Source of the DNA: a virus
Length of the DNA stretch: 39,880 nt
IMG/VR virus record: IMGVR_UViG_3300036835_000173
Coordinates: 1 to 39,880 of that record
Strand: one strand, 5' to 3'
The position numbers and the translations under genes were made by a program. Below, piece by piece: positions 30,721 through 38,716 of the stretch; positions within the stretch are counted from its first letter, which is position 1, and every line of letters starts with the position of its first letter. The notes under the pieces are model-generated. The model was not told the origin of the DNA. It did not search any database and worked only from the letters and a program-made list of their open reading frames with translations.

Positions 30721-31944
30721 ATGTCCGACCAGGGATACGTTCAACTTGATCTGATTGGCGACTTCGACTCGCTGACCGACATTGGCGTCGGCTACATGGA
30801 GGACGTCATCCCTGGATGGGAGTACAACGCCTCCAGCCCAGACTCGGTGCTGATCGAGGGATCGTCGCAGATCGGCTCTGAGGTCATCGATCAGGCAGCG
30901 CAAGTGCCGCCTGAGGCGATGATCTATATCGGCACGACGATCTACGGCATCCCAATCCAGCAGGGCACGCCGGCAGTCGCGCCAGCCGTCATCACCTTTG
31001 CCGACGACACCGGTCCGGTCGTGGTCCAGGCGCAATCGCAGGTCGGAGTGCCGCATCCCTCGGGCACACCGCTCATCTTCTTGACCGACCGCGATCTGGT
31101 AGCGCCGTCCGGCGGCGGGGACATTTCCTTTCAGCTTGTGGCGCTTGACGCCGGACTCAATGGCAATGGGGCATTTGGCGACTGCGATCTGGTAGAGCCC
31201 GTCGATGGTGTCGAGAGCATCGTTGCGGATACCGCCGTCAACGGCACGGACCCTGAGACTCCGCAGCAGTACCTCGACCGGCTGACAGATACGCTCACAC
31301 TGCTCAACACGCACCCGATCTTGCCATCGGATCACGCGAAGCGCGCCCGTCACATTCCGGGTGTTGGACGGGCAACGGCCATTGACCTCTACATGCCGCC
31401 GGCAACAGCCGAGCCGGTTGGGGACATCGATGCTCCTGAGTACGATCCCGACGGCGCAATCGACGTGCCGCGCTGCACCACGGTTGCTATCACAGATGTG
31501 AACTTTGAGGCGCCATCTGCCGATCTGAAGCAAGACGTGTACGCAGATCTGGATGCGAACCGTGAGGTCAACTTCCTCAACTACGTGATCGGTCCGACGT
31601 ACACCACCATCGATGTGCAGGCCGTCGTTGTGCCCTACCCGGGGTTCAGCGATCAGGACGCAATCGACGGCGCAACCGGCATGGTTCAGACTTGGCTCGA
31701 TCCGGCCAACTGGGGAGCGCCGCCAGGTGCCGGTTCTGGCGAGGGCGTCGAGTGGGCGAACGACAACACCGTCTGGTTGTATGAGGCCGTGGACTGGCTC
31801 AACCGTGGCGGCGGTGTCTATCGCGTCAAGTCGGTGCAGATGCGGATTCCGCCAAATGCCTTCGCGGCCGCAGATATCGCATTGCCCGGAATCGCACCGC
31901 TACCACAAGCGGGCACAATCACAATCACGGCAGCCGAGTCCTGA
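30721..31944 (+). CDS. Baseplate J-like protein, 407 aa
   Basis: ATG at 30721 follows GCAGGAGTAGCAG. The N-terminal region and the segment FQLVALDAGLNGNGAFGDCDLVEPVDGVESI, then GTDPETPQQYLDRLTDTL and RARHIPGVGRATAI are classical for baseplate J (P2 gpJ/T4 gp6). It forms the wedge ring that triggers sheath contraction. The C-terminal third is beta-rich (YTTIDVQAVVVPYPGFSD). Confidence 0.85.
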   Translation: MSDQGYVQLDLIGDFDSLTDIGVGYMEDVIPGWEYNASSPDSVLIEGSSQIGSEVIDQAAQVPPEAMIYIGTTIYGIPIQQGTPAVAPAVITFADDTGPVVVQAQSQVGVPHPSGTPLIFLTDRDLVAPSGGGDISFQLVALDAGLNGNGAFGDCDLVEPVDGVESIVADTAVNGTDPETPQQYLDRLTDTLTLLNTHPILPSDHAKRARHIPGVGRATAIDLYMPPATAEPVGDIDAPEYDPDGAIDVPRCTTVAITDVNFEAPSADLKQDVYADLDANREVNFLNYVIGPTYTTIDVQAVVVPYPGFSDQDAIDGATGMVQTWLDPANWGAPPGAGSGEGVEWANDNTVWLYEAVDWLNRGGGVYRVKSVQMRIPPNAFAAADIALPGIAPLPQAGTITITAAES

Positions 31945-32561
31945 TGGATCAGCCCGTCCACACCCCACTCGGGCTGAGATTGCGGCAGCGCACTCAGCCC
32001 ATGGCGCAACGCGACGCTGACTATAACTTCGCGCACGCCTACTTGTGCGAGGGCATGATGCGGCCCTGGGCGCAGGTGGCTGAGGTTGTTGACCCGCCCG
32101 ATCCGTGGCCGCCGTGGTCACCAATCTTCAATGTCGATATTTGCCCGGATTGGGCGCTGCCGTGGCTGGCGCAAATCGTCGGCATTATCTTGCCATCAAG
32201 CATCAGCCCGACGGATGCACGAACGGTAATGAAGGCCCTCTCGAACATGGCGCGGGGCGGGCCGGATGCAATCAAGACAGTCGCGGGTCTGTTCTTGACC
32301 GGTAGCAAGAGCATGTTCTTCCGCGAGCGGGATGGCGGAGATGCATATGTCCTGGAGATTGTCTCGCTCAACAACGAGACTCCTGATCCATCTGCAGTGC
32401 GGCGGGCAATCCTGACGCAGAAGCCGGGCGGCATCGTCCTGAACTATCGGACCGTGGATACGTGGGATCACGAGGCGCTGGCTTCGTACCACTATCTTCA
32501 CAAGAACCTTCACGGCTTATATCCAACACATCGCGATCTGAAGAGGGGGCCGGTCGCATGA
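31944..32561 (+). CDS. Baseplate/tail protein gpI-like, 205 aa
   Basis: The ATG shares a base with the J stop. The helical protein has DWALPWLAQIVGI near residue 70, a PTDARTVMKALSNMARGGPDAIKTVAG helix pair and LTQKPGGIVLNYRTVDTWD near the end, as in P2 gpI/Mu-type proteins that complete the wedge and anchor fibres. Gene order W-J-I is the classical one. Confidence 0.78.
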   Translation: MDQPVHTPLGLRLRQRTQPMAQRDADYNFAHAYLCEGMMRPWAQVAEVVDPPDPWPPWSPIFNVDICPDWALPWLAQIVGIILPSSISPTDARTVMKALSNMARGGPDAIKTVAGLFLTGSKSMFFRERDGGDAYVLEIVSLNNETPDPSAVRRAILTQKPGGIVLNYRTVDTWDHEALASYHYLHKNLHGLYPTHRDLKRGPVA

Positions 32562-33280
32562 CCTACCTCAGCGGCAGAACTCCTGTTCTTGGCCTGCCGT
32601 ACTCGACGCCGGATGACGACGTTGACGTAGCGCAGGAAGAGCAGGCCATGATGGAAGCCATCGAGAGCATGATGCTTACCCGCATCTTCGTGATCGGTGA
32701 GATGCGGATCTTCGCCGGTGGTCCGCCGGATGCGAAGTGGCTTCAGGTTCTTGGACAGATCCTGAATCGCTCTGACTATCCCGAGCTAGCCGCCAAGCTC
32801 GACACGACCTGGAACACGGGCGGTGAGACAGCAGCACAGTTCCGGCTCCCAACGACCAACGGCCGTGCTTTGGTTGGGGCTGGACCGGCGCAGACGGGAG
32901 TGACCGCACGACCCGTCGCCACTCGCTGGGGCGTCGAGGCCATTGCGCTGTCGGTCGCACAGCTGCCATCGCACAATCATACGCTCCACGATCCGGGGCA
33001 CGCTCACAGCGTGTATGATCCGGGCCACAACCACGCTGTGTCGTCTTCGATTCCTGACTTCTCGATGAGTATTGGCGGCGGTGGGGTCGGTATGCTCTCG
33101 GACAACGCAGGTGCGCCGTGGCGCTATAACGCGCCAATCTCAATTGGGCTTGCCGGGACTGGTATCAGCCTCTATGGATCGGGCACGGGCGTTTACATTG
33201 ACGCCGTCGGCGGCACTCAGAACCACGACAACACGCAGCCATCGCTGGCCGTGCCTGTCTACATCTACGCGGGGAGATAG
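32558..33280 (+). CDS. Tail-collar-domain fibre protein, 240 aa
   Basis: ATG at 32558 overlaps the gpI-like stop. It contains a phage collar pattern: GEMRIFAGGPPDAKWLQVLGQILNRSDYPELAAKL, then FRLPTTNGRALVGAG. A repetitive His-rich segment follows (LPSHNHTLHDPGHAHSVYDPGHNH), typical of collar proteins where His pairs bind metal. The C-terminal part is Gly-rich beta and ends VPVYIYAGR. Likely the distal part of a short fibre. Confidence 0.82.
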   Translation: MTYLSGRTPVLGLPYSTPDDDVDVAQEEQAMMEAIESMMLTRIFVIGEMRIFAGGPPDAKWLQVLGQILNRSDYPELAAKLDTTWNTGGETAAQFRLPTTNGRALVGAGPAQTGVTARPVATRWGVEAIALSVAQLPSHNHTLHDPGHAHSVYDPGHNHAVSSSIPDFSMSIGGGGVGMLSDNAGAPWRYNAPISIGLAGTGISLYGSGTGVYIDAVGGTQNHDNTQPSLAVPVYIYAGR

Positions 33281-33282
33281 TC

Positions 33283-33543
33283 ATGATCAACGTCCATATG
33301 TCAATCAACTTCGTGGCCGAGGACAAGAGCCACGCTGACGCTCTCGTCAAGGCACTTGACCTGCCAGTCGGCGCAGTTGTCAATACGGTCGTCAGCGAGA
33401 TTCTTGAGGACCATACAGGCACGGTTCAGCAAGACGGTAGCATCGTGCAGCCAACGCACGATCCGGGCATCGAGGAGCCCACGCCGCAAGGCGAGCAGAT
33501 CGTGCAGCCTGATACACCGGGGGATGCTCAGCCTACTCCTTGA
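33283..33543 (+). CDS. Hypothetical protein, 86 aa
   Basis: ATG at 33283 lies three bases after the collar stop with GGGGAGATAGTC upstream. The N-terminal half (VHMSINFVAEDKSHADALVKALDLP) looks like a small alpha/beta unit. The C-terminal half is Pro/Glu/Gln-rich and disordered. No family is recognised. Confidence 0.55.
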   Translation: MINVHMSINFVAEDKSHADALVKALDLPVGAVVNTVVSEILEDHTGTVQQDGSIVQPTHDPGIEEPTPQGEQIVQPDTPGDAQPTP

Positions 33544-33634
33544 TGGGGCTGATGGCCTCATCGTCCTGGCAGTTATAGTTTGGGCAGCCATCATTGCCGT
33601 TCTTGTTGTTCTATACGACAAGATGCGGCGATGA
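33524..33634 (+). CDS. Single-helix membrane peptide, 36 aa
   Basis: ATG at 33524 follows CCGGGGG and overlaps the previous gene by 20 bases. The product starts MLSLLLDGADG, then has one strong hydrophobic helix (LIVLAVIVWAAIIAVLVVLY) and a basic end (DKMRR). The composition is hardly chance, but the start is uncertain. It could be a small holin or membrane regulator. Confidence 0.45.
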   Translation: MLSLLLDGADGLIVLAVIVWAAIIAVLVVLYDKMRR

Positions 33635-33639
33635 TCCTC

Positions 33640-33671
33640 TTTAGGTTCGCTTTATGAGGCTAGGGTAGAAT
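33640..33671 (+). promoter_or_regulatory. Promoter candidate for the post-tail operon
   Basis: CTCTTTAGGTT followed by TAGAAT (33666-33671) is a near-copy of the arrangement at 4652-4685. The predicted start near 33678 falls on the first base of the inverted repeat listed next. It would drive the small genes from 33766. Confidence 0.45.
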
Positions 33672-33677
33672 CGAGTC

Positions 33678-33736
33678 GGCGCGAGAGGCGGGGGGTTCAC
33701 GCTTAGTCTTGGGAGGCGAGTGTGATCTCTCGCGCC
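33678..33736 (+). other. Inverted repeat at predicted mRNA 5' end
   Basis: GGCGCGAGAG (33678-33687) is the exact inverse complement of CTCTCGCGCC (33727-33736), with a 39-base loop. If transcription starts near 33678, the mRNA would begin inside a 10-bp stem, which could protect its 5' end or regulate the downstream gene. Confidence 0.45.
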
Positions 33737-33765
33737 AAATAATTGTAGGCAAGGACTGGAGAAAG

Positions 33766-33948
33766 ATGTCTGGCTGGGATGCCTTCGACCGTGAGGATTT
33801 GGTCGACAATACGGACTATCAGAATGAGGTTCGCTGGGGAGGCGATCCACGTTCCGATGAGGAGATCAAGGAGGCAGCGTACAGGGAACTGGACGATGAG
33901 TTCATTCCGTACGACGGTGACGATTTCGAGGAGGATGAGCAGGATTGA
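33766..33948 (+). CDS. Acidic small protein, 60 aa
   Basis: ATG at 33766 follows GGACTGGAGAAAG. The 60-residue product is strongly acidic, ending DDEFIPYDGDDFEEDEQD. It is the first gene after the promoter and leader hairpin, and its stop overlaps a TTG start. No function is recognised; acidic proteins of this size can be DNA mimics or inhibitors. Confidence 0.6.
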   Translation: MSGWDAFDREDLVDNTDYQNEVRWGGDPRSDEEIKEAAYRELDDEFIPYDGDDFEEDEQD

Positions 33949-34136
33949 CGAATGAACTCTCAGCGCGTGAGAAGCGACTCAACGGTCAGGCGATGGCACG
34001 TCTGTACCGTGAGTACACCGAGCGTGAGCTGAGGCGGCTCCTATACATCTACCGCGAGACTGGCAATCTCTCAGAGGTGGTCGGGGCTGAGAACAAGCGT
34101 GCGATCAAGCGCGCAGTGAACTACAAACTGCTGTAA
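33945..34136 (+). CDS. Basic helical protein, 63 aa, TTG start
   Basis: TTG at 33945 overlaps the preceding TGA, with GAGGAGG about 10 bases upstream. The product is Arg/Leu-rich and helical (REYTERELRRLLYIYRETGN). It ends with a possible HTH-like segment (LSEVVGAENKRAIKRAVNYKLL). A DNA-binding role is possible but unproven. Confidence 0.55.
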   Translation: MTNELSAREKRLNGQAMARLYREYTERELRRLLYIYRETGNLSEVVGAENKRAIKRAVNYKLL

Positions 34137-34142
34137 GGACTG

Positions 34143-34358
34143 ATGATGAAGCACATGAGTGATTTCGAGCGGAAGCTCAGCGCGGAGCTTCTGGATCACA
34201 GGAAGCGACTGGAGGAAGAGCACCTGGAGCGTGTCGGTCGGATCAACGCGGCGCTCCGTGAGCTGAACATCCCCGAGGGCCGCATTCAGAAGCGGCCGCG
34301 TATGGAGATGCGGGTGTCTGTGGGGAATCGCGTCATCGAGGAGCGGCTCGCGGCCTAG
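34143..34358 (+). CDS. Coiled-coil small protein, 71 aa
   Basis: ATGs at 34143 and 34146 both follow AAGGACTG. The product is one long charged helix (ERKLSAELLDHRKRLEEEH) followed by a basic beta-like end (KRPRMEMRVSVGNRV). No family is recognised. Confidence 0.55.
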   Translation: MMKHMSDFERKLSAELLDHRKRLEEEHLERVGRINAALRELNIPEGRIQKRPRMEMRVSVGNRVIEERLAA

Positions 34359-34412
34359 GTTCCGCGCCTCTCACGGGATCATCCGTAGTCATGCCGTACT
34401 CATCTTCTAAGG

Positions 34413-34441
34413 CTGAGTCCTAGGAATTCCGGGCGGATAGT
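34413..34441 (+). promoter_or_regulatory. Weak promoter candidate
   Basis: CTGAGT (34413-34418) and GATAGT (34436-34441) are 17 bases apart in the 103-base gap before the next gene, with AGGTGGG and GTG following at 34451-34464. Plausible but only moderately close to consensus. Confidence 0.3.
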
Positions 34442-34461
34442 ACCCGACTAGGTGGGACATT

Positions 34462-34713
34462 GTGGCTAGGAAGAAGAACAGGCGCGCCGTGTTGCTGTTG
34501 CATCGGCAAGAGCAGGCTCCGTGGATGTACTATTCGCGTTGGGCGCCACACCTCGATGAAGATGGACTCTACGCGGTCCGCTCAAACACTTATGGCGATG
34601 TGATGCGACGCTACCCCAAGAAGCGTTATGACCGCGCTCAAGCCTTTGCCGATCTCCTCAATCGTGAGGAGGTCAATGCGGCCATTCGAGTTGCCGCTAG
34701 GCAGGGAATATGA
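34462..34713 (+). CDS. Basic hypothetical protein, 83 aa
   Basis: GTG at 34462 follows AGGTGGGACATT. The protein has a basic N terminus (ARKKNRRAVLLLHRQ), a central strand region and a helix (RYDRAQAFADLLNREEVNAAIRVAARQ). It overlaps the next gene by four bases. Function unknown. Confidence 0.55.
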   Translation: MARKKNRRAVLLLHRQEQAPWMYYSRWAPHLDEDGLYAVRSNTYGDVMRRYPKKRYDRAQAFADLLNREEVNAAIRVAARQGI

Positions 34714-34916
34714 AGAAACGACCACAAGGAGAGTTTCACAAGCAACTACCGATGTTCAAGATGGAGTACACCGGCGCGGGCTGGATGCGTGTTGAGTGTC
34801 CTCGATGTGGAGGCGTCGCTTGGGTTAGACGCGGACCTTGGCTCCACTCGATGCGCAACCGCCATTTGGTAGCTCGCGGCTGTACGTACTGCATGAAGGT
34901 CAGCCGAGTCGTGTAG
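34710..34916 (+). CDS. Zinc-ribbon-like protein, 68 aa
   Basis: ATG at 34710 overlaps the previous stop. CPRCGG (about residues 30-35) and CTYC (about 58-61) are spaced as in zinc ribbons; the intervening stretch is basic (RRGPWLHSMRNRHLVARG). Likely a small nucleic-acid- or protein-binding protein. Confidence 0.55.
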   Translation: MKKRPQGEFHKQLPMFKMEYTGAGWMRVECPRCGGVAWVRRGPWLHSMRNRHLVARGCTYCMKVSRVV

Positions 34917-35008
34917 GGAGAAAGGAGAGCACACCTGGACAACCAATGGGGCTATACCGAAGTCACGTAGGTGGCCCCGGCTATCCAAGGAAGCTATCAA
35001 AGGAAGTT

Positions 35009-35446
35009 ATGAAGGTCATTTCTGTTGTTTCGATTCTCATGTTCGCAGCCCCGGCAGTCGCGTTCGCCCAGGTTGCCGAGCATAACGTGGCAAGTAGTAA
35101 GCGTCACGTGAACTACAGGCACGACGGGTGCAACACTCACCGTTGTGACCGCAGGATGGACAAGAAGTCGCACCTTGCGACGCTCCACAAGTGGTGGAAG
35201 ACAACTTTGCCCTACAGGGCCTGGTTGCGATCTACCCGGATGTGCGAGTCAGGAGGCAACTACCGCACTAACACAGGCAATGGTTTCTACGGCGCCTACC
35301 AGTTCGTGCTCAGCACCTGGTGGGCGGCCGGAGGGCATGGGTATCCCCATCTCGCCGAGCCGCTGGAGCAGGACTACCGCGCAGTGCGCTGGCGGCAAAT
35401 GATCGGGAACCCGCACTCGCCAGGAGGTTGGCCTGTTTGCGGGTAA
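35009..35446 (+). CDS. Secreted Rpf-like transglycosylase, 145 aa
   Basis: ATG at 35009 follows AAAGGAAGTT. There is a signal peptide (MKVISVVSILMFAAPAVAFA, cleavage after AFA or AQV) and a short basic linker. A resuscitation-promoting-factor/lysozyme-like domain (about residues 66-145) follows: WLRSTRMCESGG with catalytic Glu, then GFYGAYQFVLSTWWAAGGHG, and the ending GNPHSPGGWPVCG with the disulfide Cys. This family cleaves actinobacterial peptidoglycan. As an exported protein it would act on the wall from outside, unlike the cytosolic endolysin and the tail hub. It supports an actinobacterial host. Confidence 0.82.
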   Translation: MKVISVVSILMFAAPAVAFAQVAEHNVASSKRHVNYRHDGCNTHRCDRRMDKKSHLATLHKWWKTTLPYRAWLRSTRMCESGGNYRTNTGNGFYGAYQFVLSTWWAAGGHGYPHLAEPLEQDYRAVRWRQMIGNPHSPGGWPVCG

Positions 35447-35473
35447 GTCACTGACATAGCTCAACAAACGTGG

Positions 35474-35514
35474 GCCGGGCGGTGAGAGGTTCCCCAATTC
35501 CCCAGCCGTCCGGC
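35474..35514 (+). other. Weak intergenic hairpin
   Basis: GCCGGGCGG (35474-35482) pairs with CCGTCCGGC (35506-35514) with one G-U pair and a 23-base loop in the 83-base gap after the transglycosylase gene. It may be a weak terminator; nothing else is seen in this gap. Confidence 0.3.
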
Positions 35515-35529
35515 TCACATAAGGGGATC

Positions 35530-35913
35530 ATGGATAAGAATCACGACAAACGACTCGAATACACCCGTGATGAGTTATTGGAACTCGCGCTCACCGATAA
35601 TCCGCTCAAGCGCTTGATGCTGGCGACCGTGGACTGGGCGCCGTTTCAGCATCTCGAACTCGCGGGCCAACTGAAGATGTCCGGCGACGAGATGGTTGCG
35701 GCTTCTAATGAGTGGCGAGAATCTCACGACACATCAAAGATGCCGTCTATGCATCTGGAACTCGACGCGGCCGCTCGCAAGGCGGCGGAAGCGGCGACCA
35801 AGGCGCTGATCGAGGCGGCCGAGGCGGCATTTCAGCTCTACCGCGTCACGTCGCTCTGCGACTGTCAGCAATGCAAGGCAAGACGTCAGCGTCGGAACGC
35901 AAAATCAAACTAA
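35530..35913 (+). CDS. Hypothetical helical protein, 127 aa
   Basis: ATG at 35530 follows AAGGGGATC. The protein has a charged helical N terminus (KRLEYTRDELLELALTDNPLKRLMLATVDW), an Ala-rich helix (AARKAAEAATKALIEAAEAAFQLY) and an end with CDCQQC (Cys pair, possible metal site). It overlaps the helicase gene, suggesting coupled expression. Function unknown. Confidence 0.6.
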   Translation: MDKNHDKRLEYTRDELLELALTDNPLKRLMLATVDWAPFQHLELAGQLKMSGDEMVAASNEWRESHDTSKMPSMHLELDAAARKAAEAATKALIEAAEAAFQLYRVTSLCDCQQCKARRQRRNAKSN

Positions 35914-37736
35914 CGTTCAGGACGCCAACGACCAAACAATGGTGGACCGGAGGTATGAACTGTCACGTTGAAATAAGCGACGACGGAAAGAAGCTGGACG
36001 TCCACTTCCGCTATTCGCAAGAAGGGCTCCATGCTATCCGCAAAGTGCATGGATCGAAGTTCGTCCCCAAGGAAGATGGTGGGCCGTACTGGACGATCCC
36101 GCTCGACTTCAATTGCGCGCGGCAGTTAGGGCGCTCTTTCGAGACAGAGATTGGTCCCAAGGCGCTAACATGGGCGCGAGCCGAGCGCCGCAAGGCACGG
36201 AACCTGGATGCGATTGCGCTTGCCGACGATGCCAAGCTGGTGCGGCTCCCGGAGGTCCTGCCCGGTCTGGCTGAGTTCTTGCGACCATATCAGCGCGCGG
36301 ATGTGGCCTTCATGGCGACGAGTAACAAGCTCAACGCCAATGAGCAAGGACTGGGCAAAACCGTCGAGGCCATTGCGGCCGTGTTCGAGGCTGGACTGGA
36401 CGAGGGGCCGCAAATGATCATTGCGCCCAAGACTAGCCTCTACACAGTCTGGAAGCTAGAGCTTGACGAGTGGGTTGGCGATCCTGTCTACATTCTCTCG
36501 GGCGATACAACTCGTGGGGAACTGGACACCATTTTGGGTAAGATCCTCGCACACCAGCGACGACGTGAGCCGTTCTGGTTTGTGACGACCGCAGCTCAAG
36601 TGCGAAAGGGGCTGCCGGCGCTGCTCGCGAAGATGCGATGGAAGACAGTCATCGTGGATGAGTTCCACAAGACCGGTCTGACGAACGTATCCGGAGATCA
36701 CTCAAAGGGTACCAAGTTCGGCCGTGACTTCCGCAAGGTGAAGCGCGAGCGTCTGTTCCTTGTCTCGGGTACGCCGATGGGCGGTAAGCCAATCAAGCTG
36801 TGGGGCTGTTTGCACCACATGGAGCCAAAGATGTTCACCTCGAAGTGGCGGTGGGCGCATACTTGGCTCGACGTTGATGAGGGCTACGGCGGTCATCCGA
36901 TCATTGGCGGTCTGCGTGCTGACGTATTTGATGAGTTCTATCCGGCGCATGCTCAGTGGATCGTCCGCCGTCTGAAATCTGAGGTGCTGCCCGAGCTACC
37001 GGCTAAGCAGCGAATCAATGTGCTCTGCGAGATGTTGCCGGCGCAACGCAAGCAGTACTTGAAGATGGAGCGCGACGCCGAGATCAGAATTGAGGAGCAC
37101 AGACTGACAGCCGTCGGCGTGTTGGCTGAGTACACACGTCTCAAACAGTTTGCATCAGCCGAGCGCTCGATCGCTACCAGGCTCAAACGCAACGGTGATG
37201 AGGAGGTTCGACTCATTCCGATGGCCTCGGGCAAGTTCGAGTATCTGGTCGAGAGACTGGATGAGGTTGGTATTCGGCCAAAGGATGAAGAGGGCGATGC
37301 CGTTGCAGTCGTCGCCAGTCAGTCGCGTGAGATGGTGGACTGGGTAGCATTCCAACTAAACAAGATCGGAATCAAAACTGAGAAGATCACCGGTAAGATC
37401 AGCGCCGCTGAGCGCGCAAGCCTCGTCAAACGGTTCCAGACTGGGGTCAATAGCCCTCGCGTCGTTGCCGTTACTACTACAGCTGGCGGAGTCTCAATCA
37501 CCTTGGACCGGGCAGACACGGTTCACATTCTTGACGAAACATGGGACCCTGACGATCAGGAACAGCTGGAAGATCGAATTCACCGCATCTCGCGCATCCA
37601 CCAAGTAACTGCCTACTACTACCGTTCCATCGGAACGATTGAGGAGAAGATTCACGAGGCAACTGAGGGGAAGGCTGTGACGACGAAGAACGTCATGGAC
37701 ATTCACAGACAAATCTTCAAGGACTACAATGGCTAG
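35871..37736 (+). CDS. SNF2-type helicase/ATPase, about 621 aa
   Basis: ATG at 35871 is chosen, giving a 43-base overlap; an in-frame ATG at 35712 would add a low-complexity shadow of the upstream gene, and the ATG near 35955 is another option. N-terminal beta domain (about 20-110), then motif I NEQGLGKT (K163), motif II DEFH (263-266), motif III LVSGTPM (about 298-303), and the C-terminal helicase half with TTTAGGVSITL and DQEQLEDRIHRI. This matches SNF2/SMARCAL1-like DNA translocases found in phages, likely acting in replication, recombination or remodelling. Confidence 0.85.
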   Translation: MQGKTSASERKIKLTFRTPTTKQWWTGGMNCHVEISDDGKKLDVHFRYSQEGLHAIRKVHGSKFVPKEDGGPYWTIPLDFNCARQLGRSFETEIGPKALTWARAERRKARNLDAIALADDAKLVRLPEVLPGLAEFLRPYQRADVAFMATSNKLNANEQGLGKTVEAIAAVFEAGLDEGPQMIIAPKTSLYTVWKLELDEWVGDPVYILSGDTTRGELDTILGKILAHQRRREPFWFVTTAAQVRKGLPALLAKMRWKTVIVDEFHKTGLTNVSGDHSKGTKFGRDFRKVKRERLFLVSGTPMGGKPIKLWGCLHHMEPKMFTSKWRWAHTWLDVDEGYGGHPIIGGLRADVFDEFYPAHAQWIVRRLKSEVLPELPAKQRINVLCEMLPAQRKQYLKMERDAEIRIEEHRLTAVGVLAEYTRLKQFASAERSIATRLKRNGDEEVRLIPMASGKFEYLVERLDEVGIRPKDEEGDAVAVVASQSREMVDWVAFQLNKIGIKTEKITGKISAAERASLVKRFQTGVNSPRVVAVTTTAGGVSITLDRADTVHILDETWDPDDQEQLEDRIHRISRIHQVTAYYYRSIGTIEEKIHEATEGKAVTTKNVMDIHRQIFKDYNG

Positions 37737-37914
37737 GGGTAGACGACCAACTCAACCGCCTCCGCCACCAAGCGGCTTGCCGCCGAATTTCGTACAGCAG
37801 CGGGACCGCGAGGTGACGCGACTCTGTCATGCCTTGACGTACTTTGTTGAGCGGGCTGCGGAGGCGCTTGACATCTTGATTGAACAATTGGAGGAAGAAA
37901 GGGAGGGTTCATGA
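37729..37914 (+). CDS. Small coiled-coil protein, 61 aa
   Basis: ATG at 37729 overlaps the helicase end by eight bases. A Pro-rich N terminus (PTQPPPPPSGLPPN) is followed by a helix that includes LCHALTYFVERAAEALDILIEQLEEER. It overlaps the next gene. No family is recognised. Confidence 0.55.
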   Translation: MARGRRPTQPPPPPSGLPPNFVQQRDREVTRLCHALTYFVERAAEALDILIEQLEEEREGS

Positions 37915-38669
37915 AGGGATATGTCGCGGCAATCGCCGTAACAATCAGCCTGGTGGCCGTGGGGAGCGCGAGCGCGGACGCAGGGAAGCAGTGGGTCTGT
38001 CACGGTCACGGCGACGACACGTTCGACCTGATCGATGTGCCGACGGGCTCCAACTACTTCAAGCAGCACGACCGCAACAAGGACAAGGAGCCTAGCGACG
38101 ATGGCCACGGGCATAAGACGTGCGGCAATCCTGAGGAGCCGCCGACGCCGCCAATGACTGGCAAGCTCCAGTTCTCGCTGGTCGAAGCGAGTTGTCCTGC
38201 AGATCAGATCGGCGTGCCGGGATTCACGGTCACTGAGATGACCTTCCAGGATGGCGAGGAGACTGACGAAGAGACCATCTTCGAGTACCCGACGACATGC
38301 ATCCCGATGCCCGTTGCCGGCACGCCTGGGCCTGCTGGCCCCGCCGGTCCCGCTGGAACTCCAGGAGTGGGCGGGACTGCCGGTCAGCCTGGCGATCAGG
38401 GTAAGAGCGTCAAGCGCTGCAAGTCCAAGCGGTCGGTCACTATCACGCTGCCCAAGTCATTCAAGGGCGCCAAGTCCGTGACGGTGACGATTGGCAGCAA
38501 GGTCAAGAACGTCAAGGTCAACGGCGGCAAGGTGAAGGTGAGCTTCAAGGGCATCCGTGAGGGCTCAGCCGCCGTCCGCATCAAGAAGGGCAAGCTTCAC
38601 TTCGTTAGGCAGTACGCTGTCTGCAACGAAGGTGACTTGACCGGGATCAACGTTCCGGTCACCGAGTGA
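37911..38669 (+). CDS. Secreted collagen-like protein with C-terminal beta domain, 252 aa
   Basis: ATG at 37911 follows AAAGGGAGGGTTC. Signal peptide MKGYVAAIAVTISLVAVGSASA, cleavage near ASA-DA. A Cys/His-rich segment (WVCHGHGDDTFDLID, resembling short bacterial surface motifs) leads to a Pro-rich part and a brief Gly-X-Y stretch (about 139-163, GPAGPAGPAGTPG). The final basic beta domain (about 165-245, RCKSKRSVTITLPKSFKGAK; KLHFVRQYAVC) has a Cys at each end. That last domain resembles repeats in exported Solirubrobacterales proteins, which hints at the host group. Confidence 0.72.
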   Translation: MKGYVAAIAVTISLVAVGSASADAGKQWVCHGHGDDTFDLIDVPTGSNYFKQHDRNKDKEPSDDGHGHKTCGNPEEPPTPPMTGKLQFSLVEASCPADQIGVPGFTVTEMTFQDGEETDEETIFEYPTTCIPMPVAGTPGPAGPAGPAGTPGVGGTAGQPGDQGKSVKRCKSKRSVTITLPKSFKGAKSVTVTIGSKVKNVKVNGGKVKVSFKGIREGSAAVRIKKGKLHFVRQYAVCNEGDLTGINVPVTE

Positions 38670-38685
38670 AGTACCCCAACACAAC

Positions 38686-38702
38686 GGCGCCACAATGGCG
38701 CC
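38686..38702 (+). other. Small hairpin before secreted protein gene
   Basis: GGCGCCA and TGGCGCC pair around CAA, six bases before the AAAGGAG ribosome-binding site of the next gene. It may modulate translation; there is no T run. Confidence 0.35.
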
Positions 38703-38716
38703 AGAAAGGAGCGACA

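Noticed and set aside
30124-31533. 469-codon reverse-strand open frame
   Set aside because: It is antisense to the wedge and baseplate J genes, which have clear family patterns; GC-rich codon bias creates such frames.
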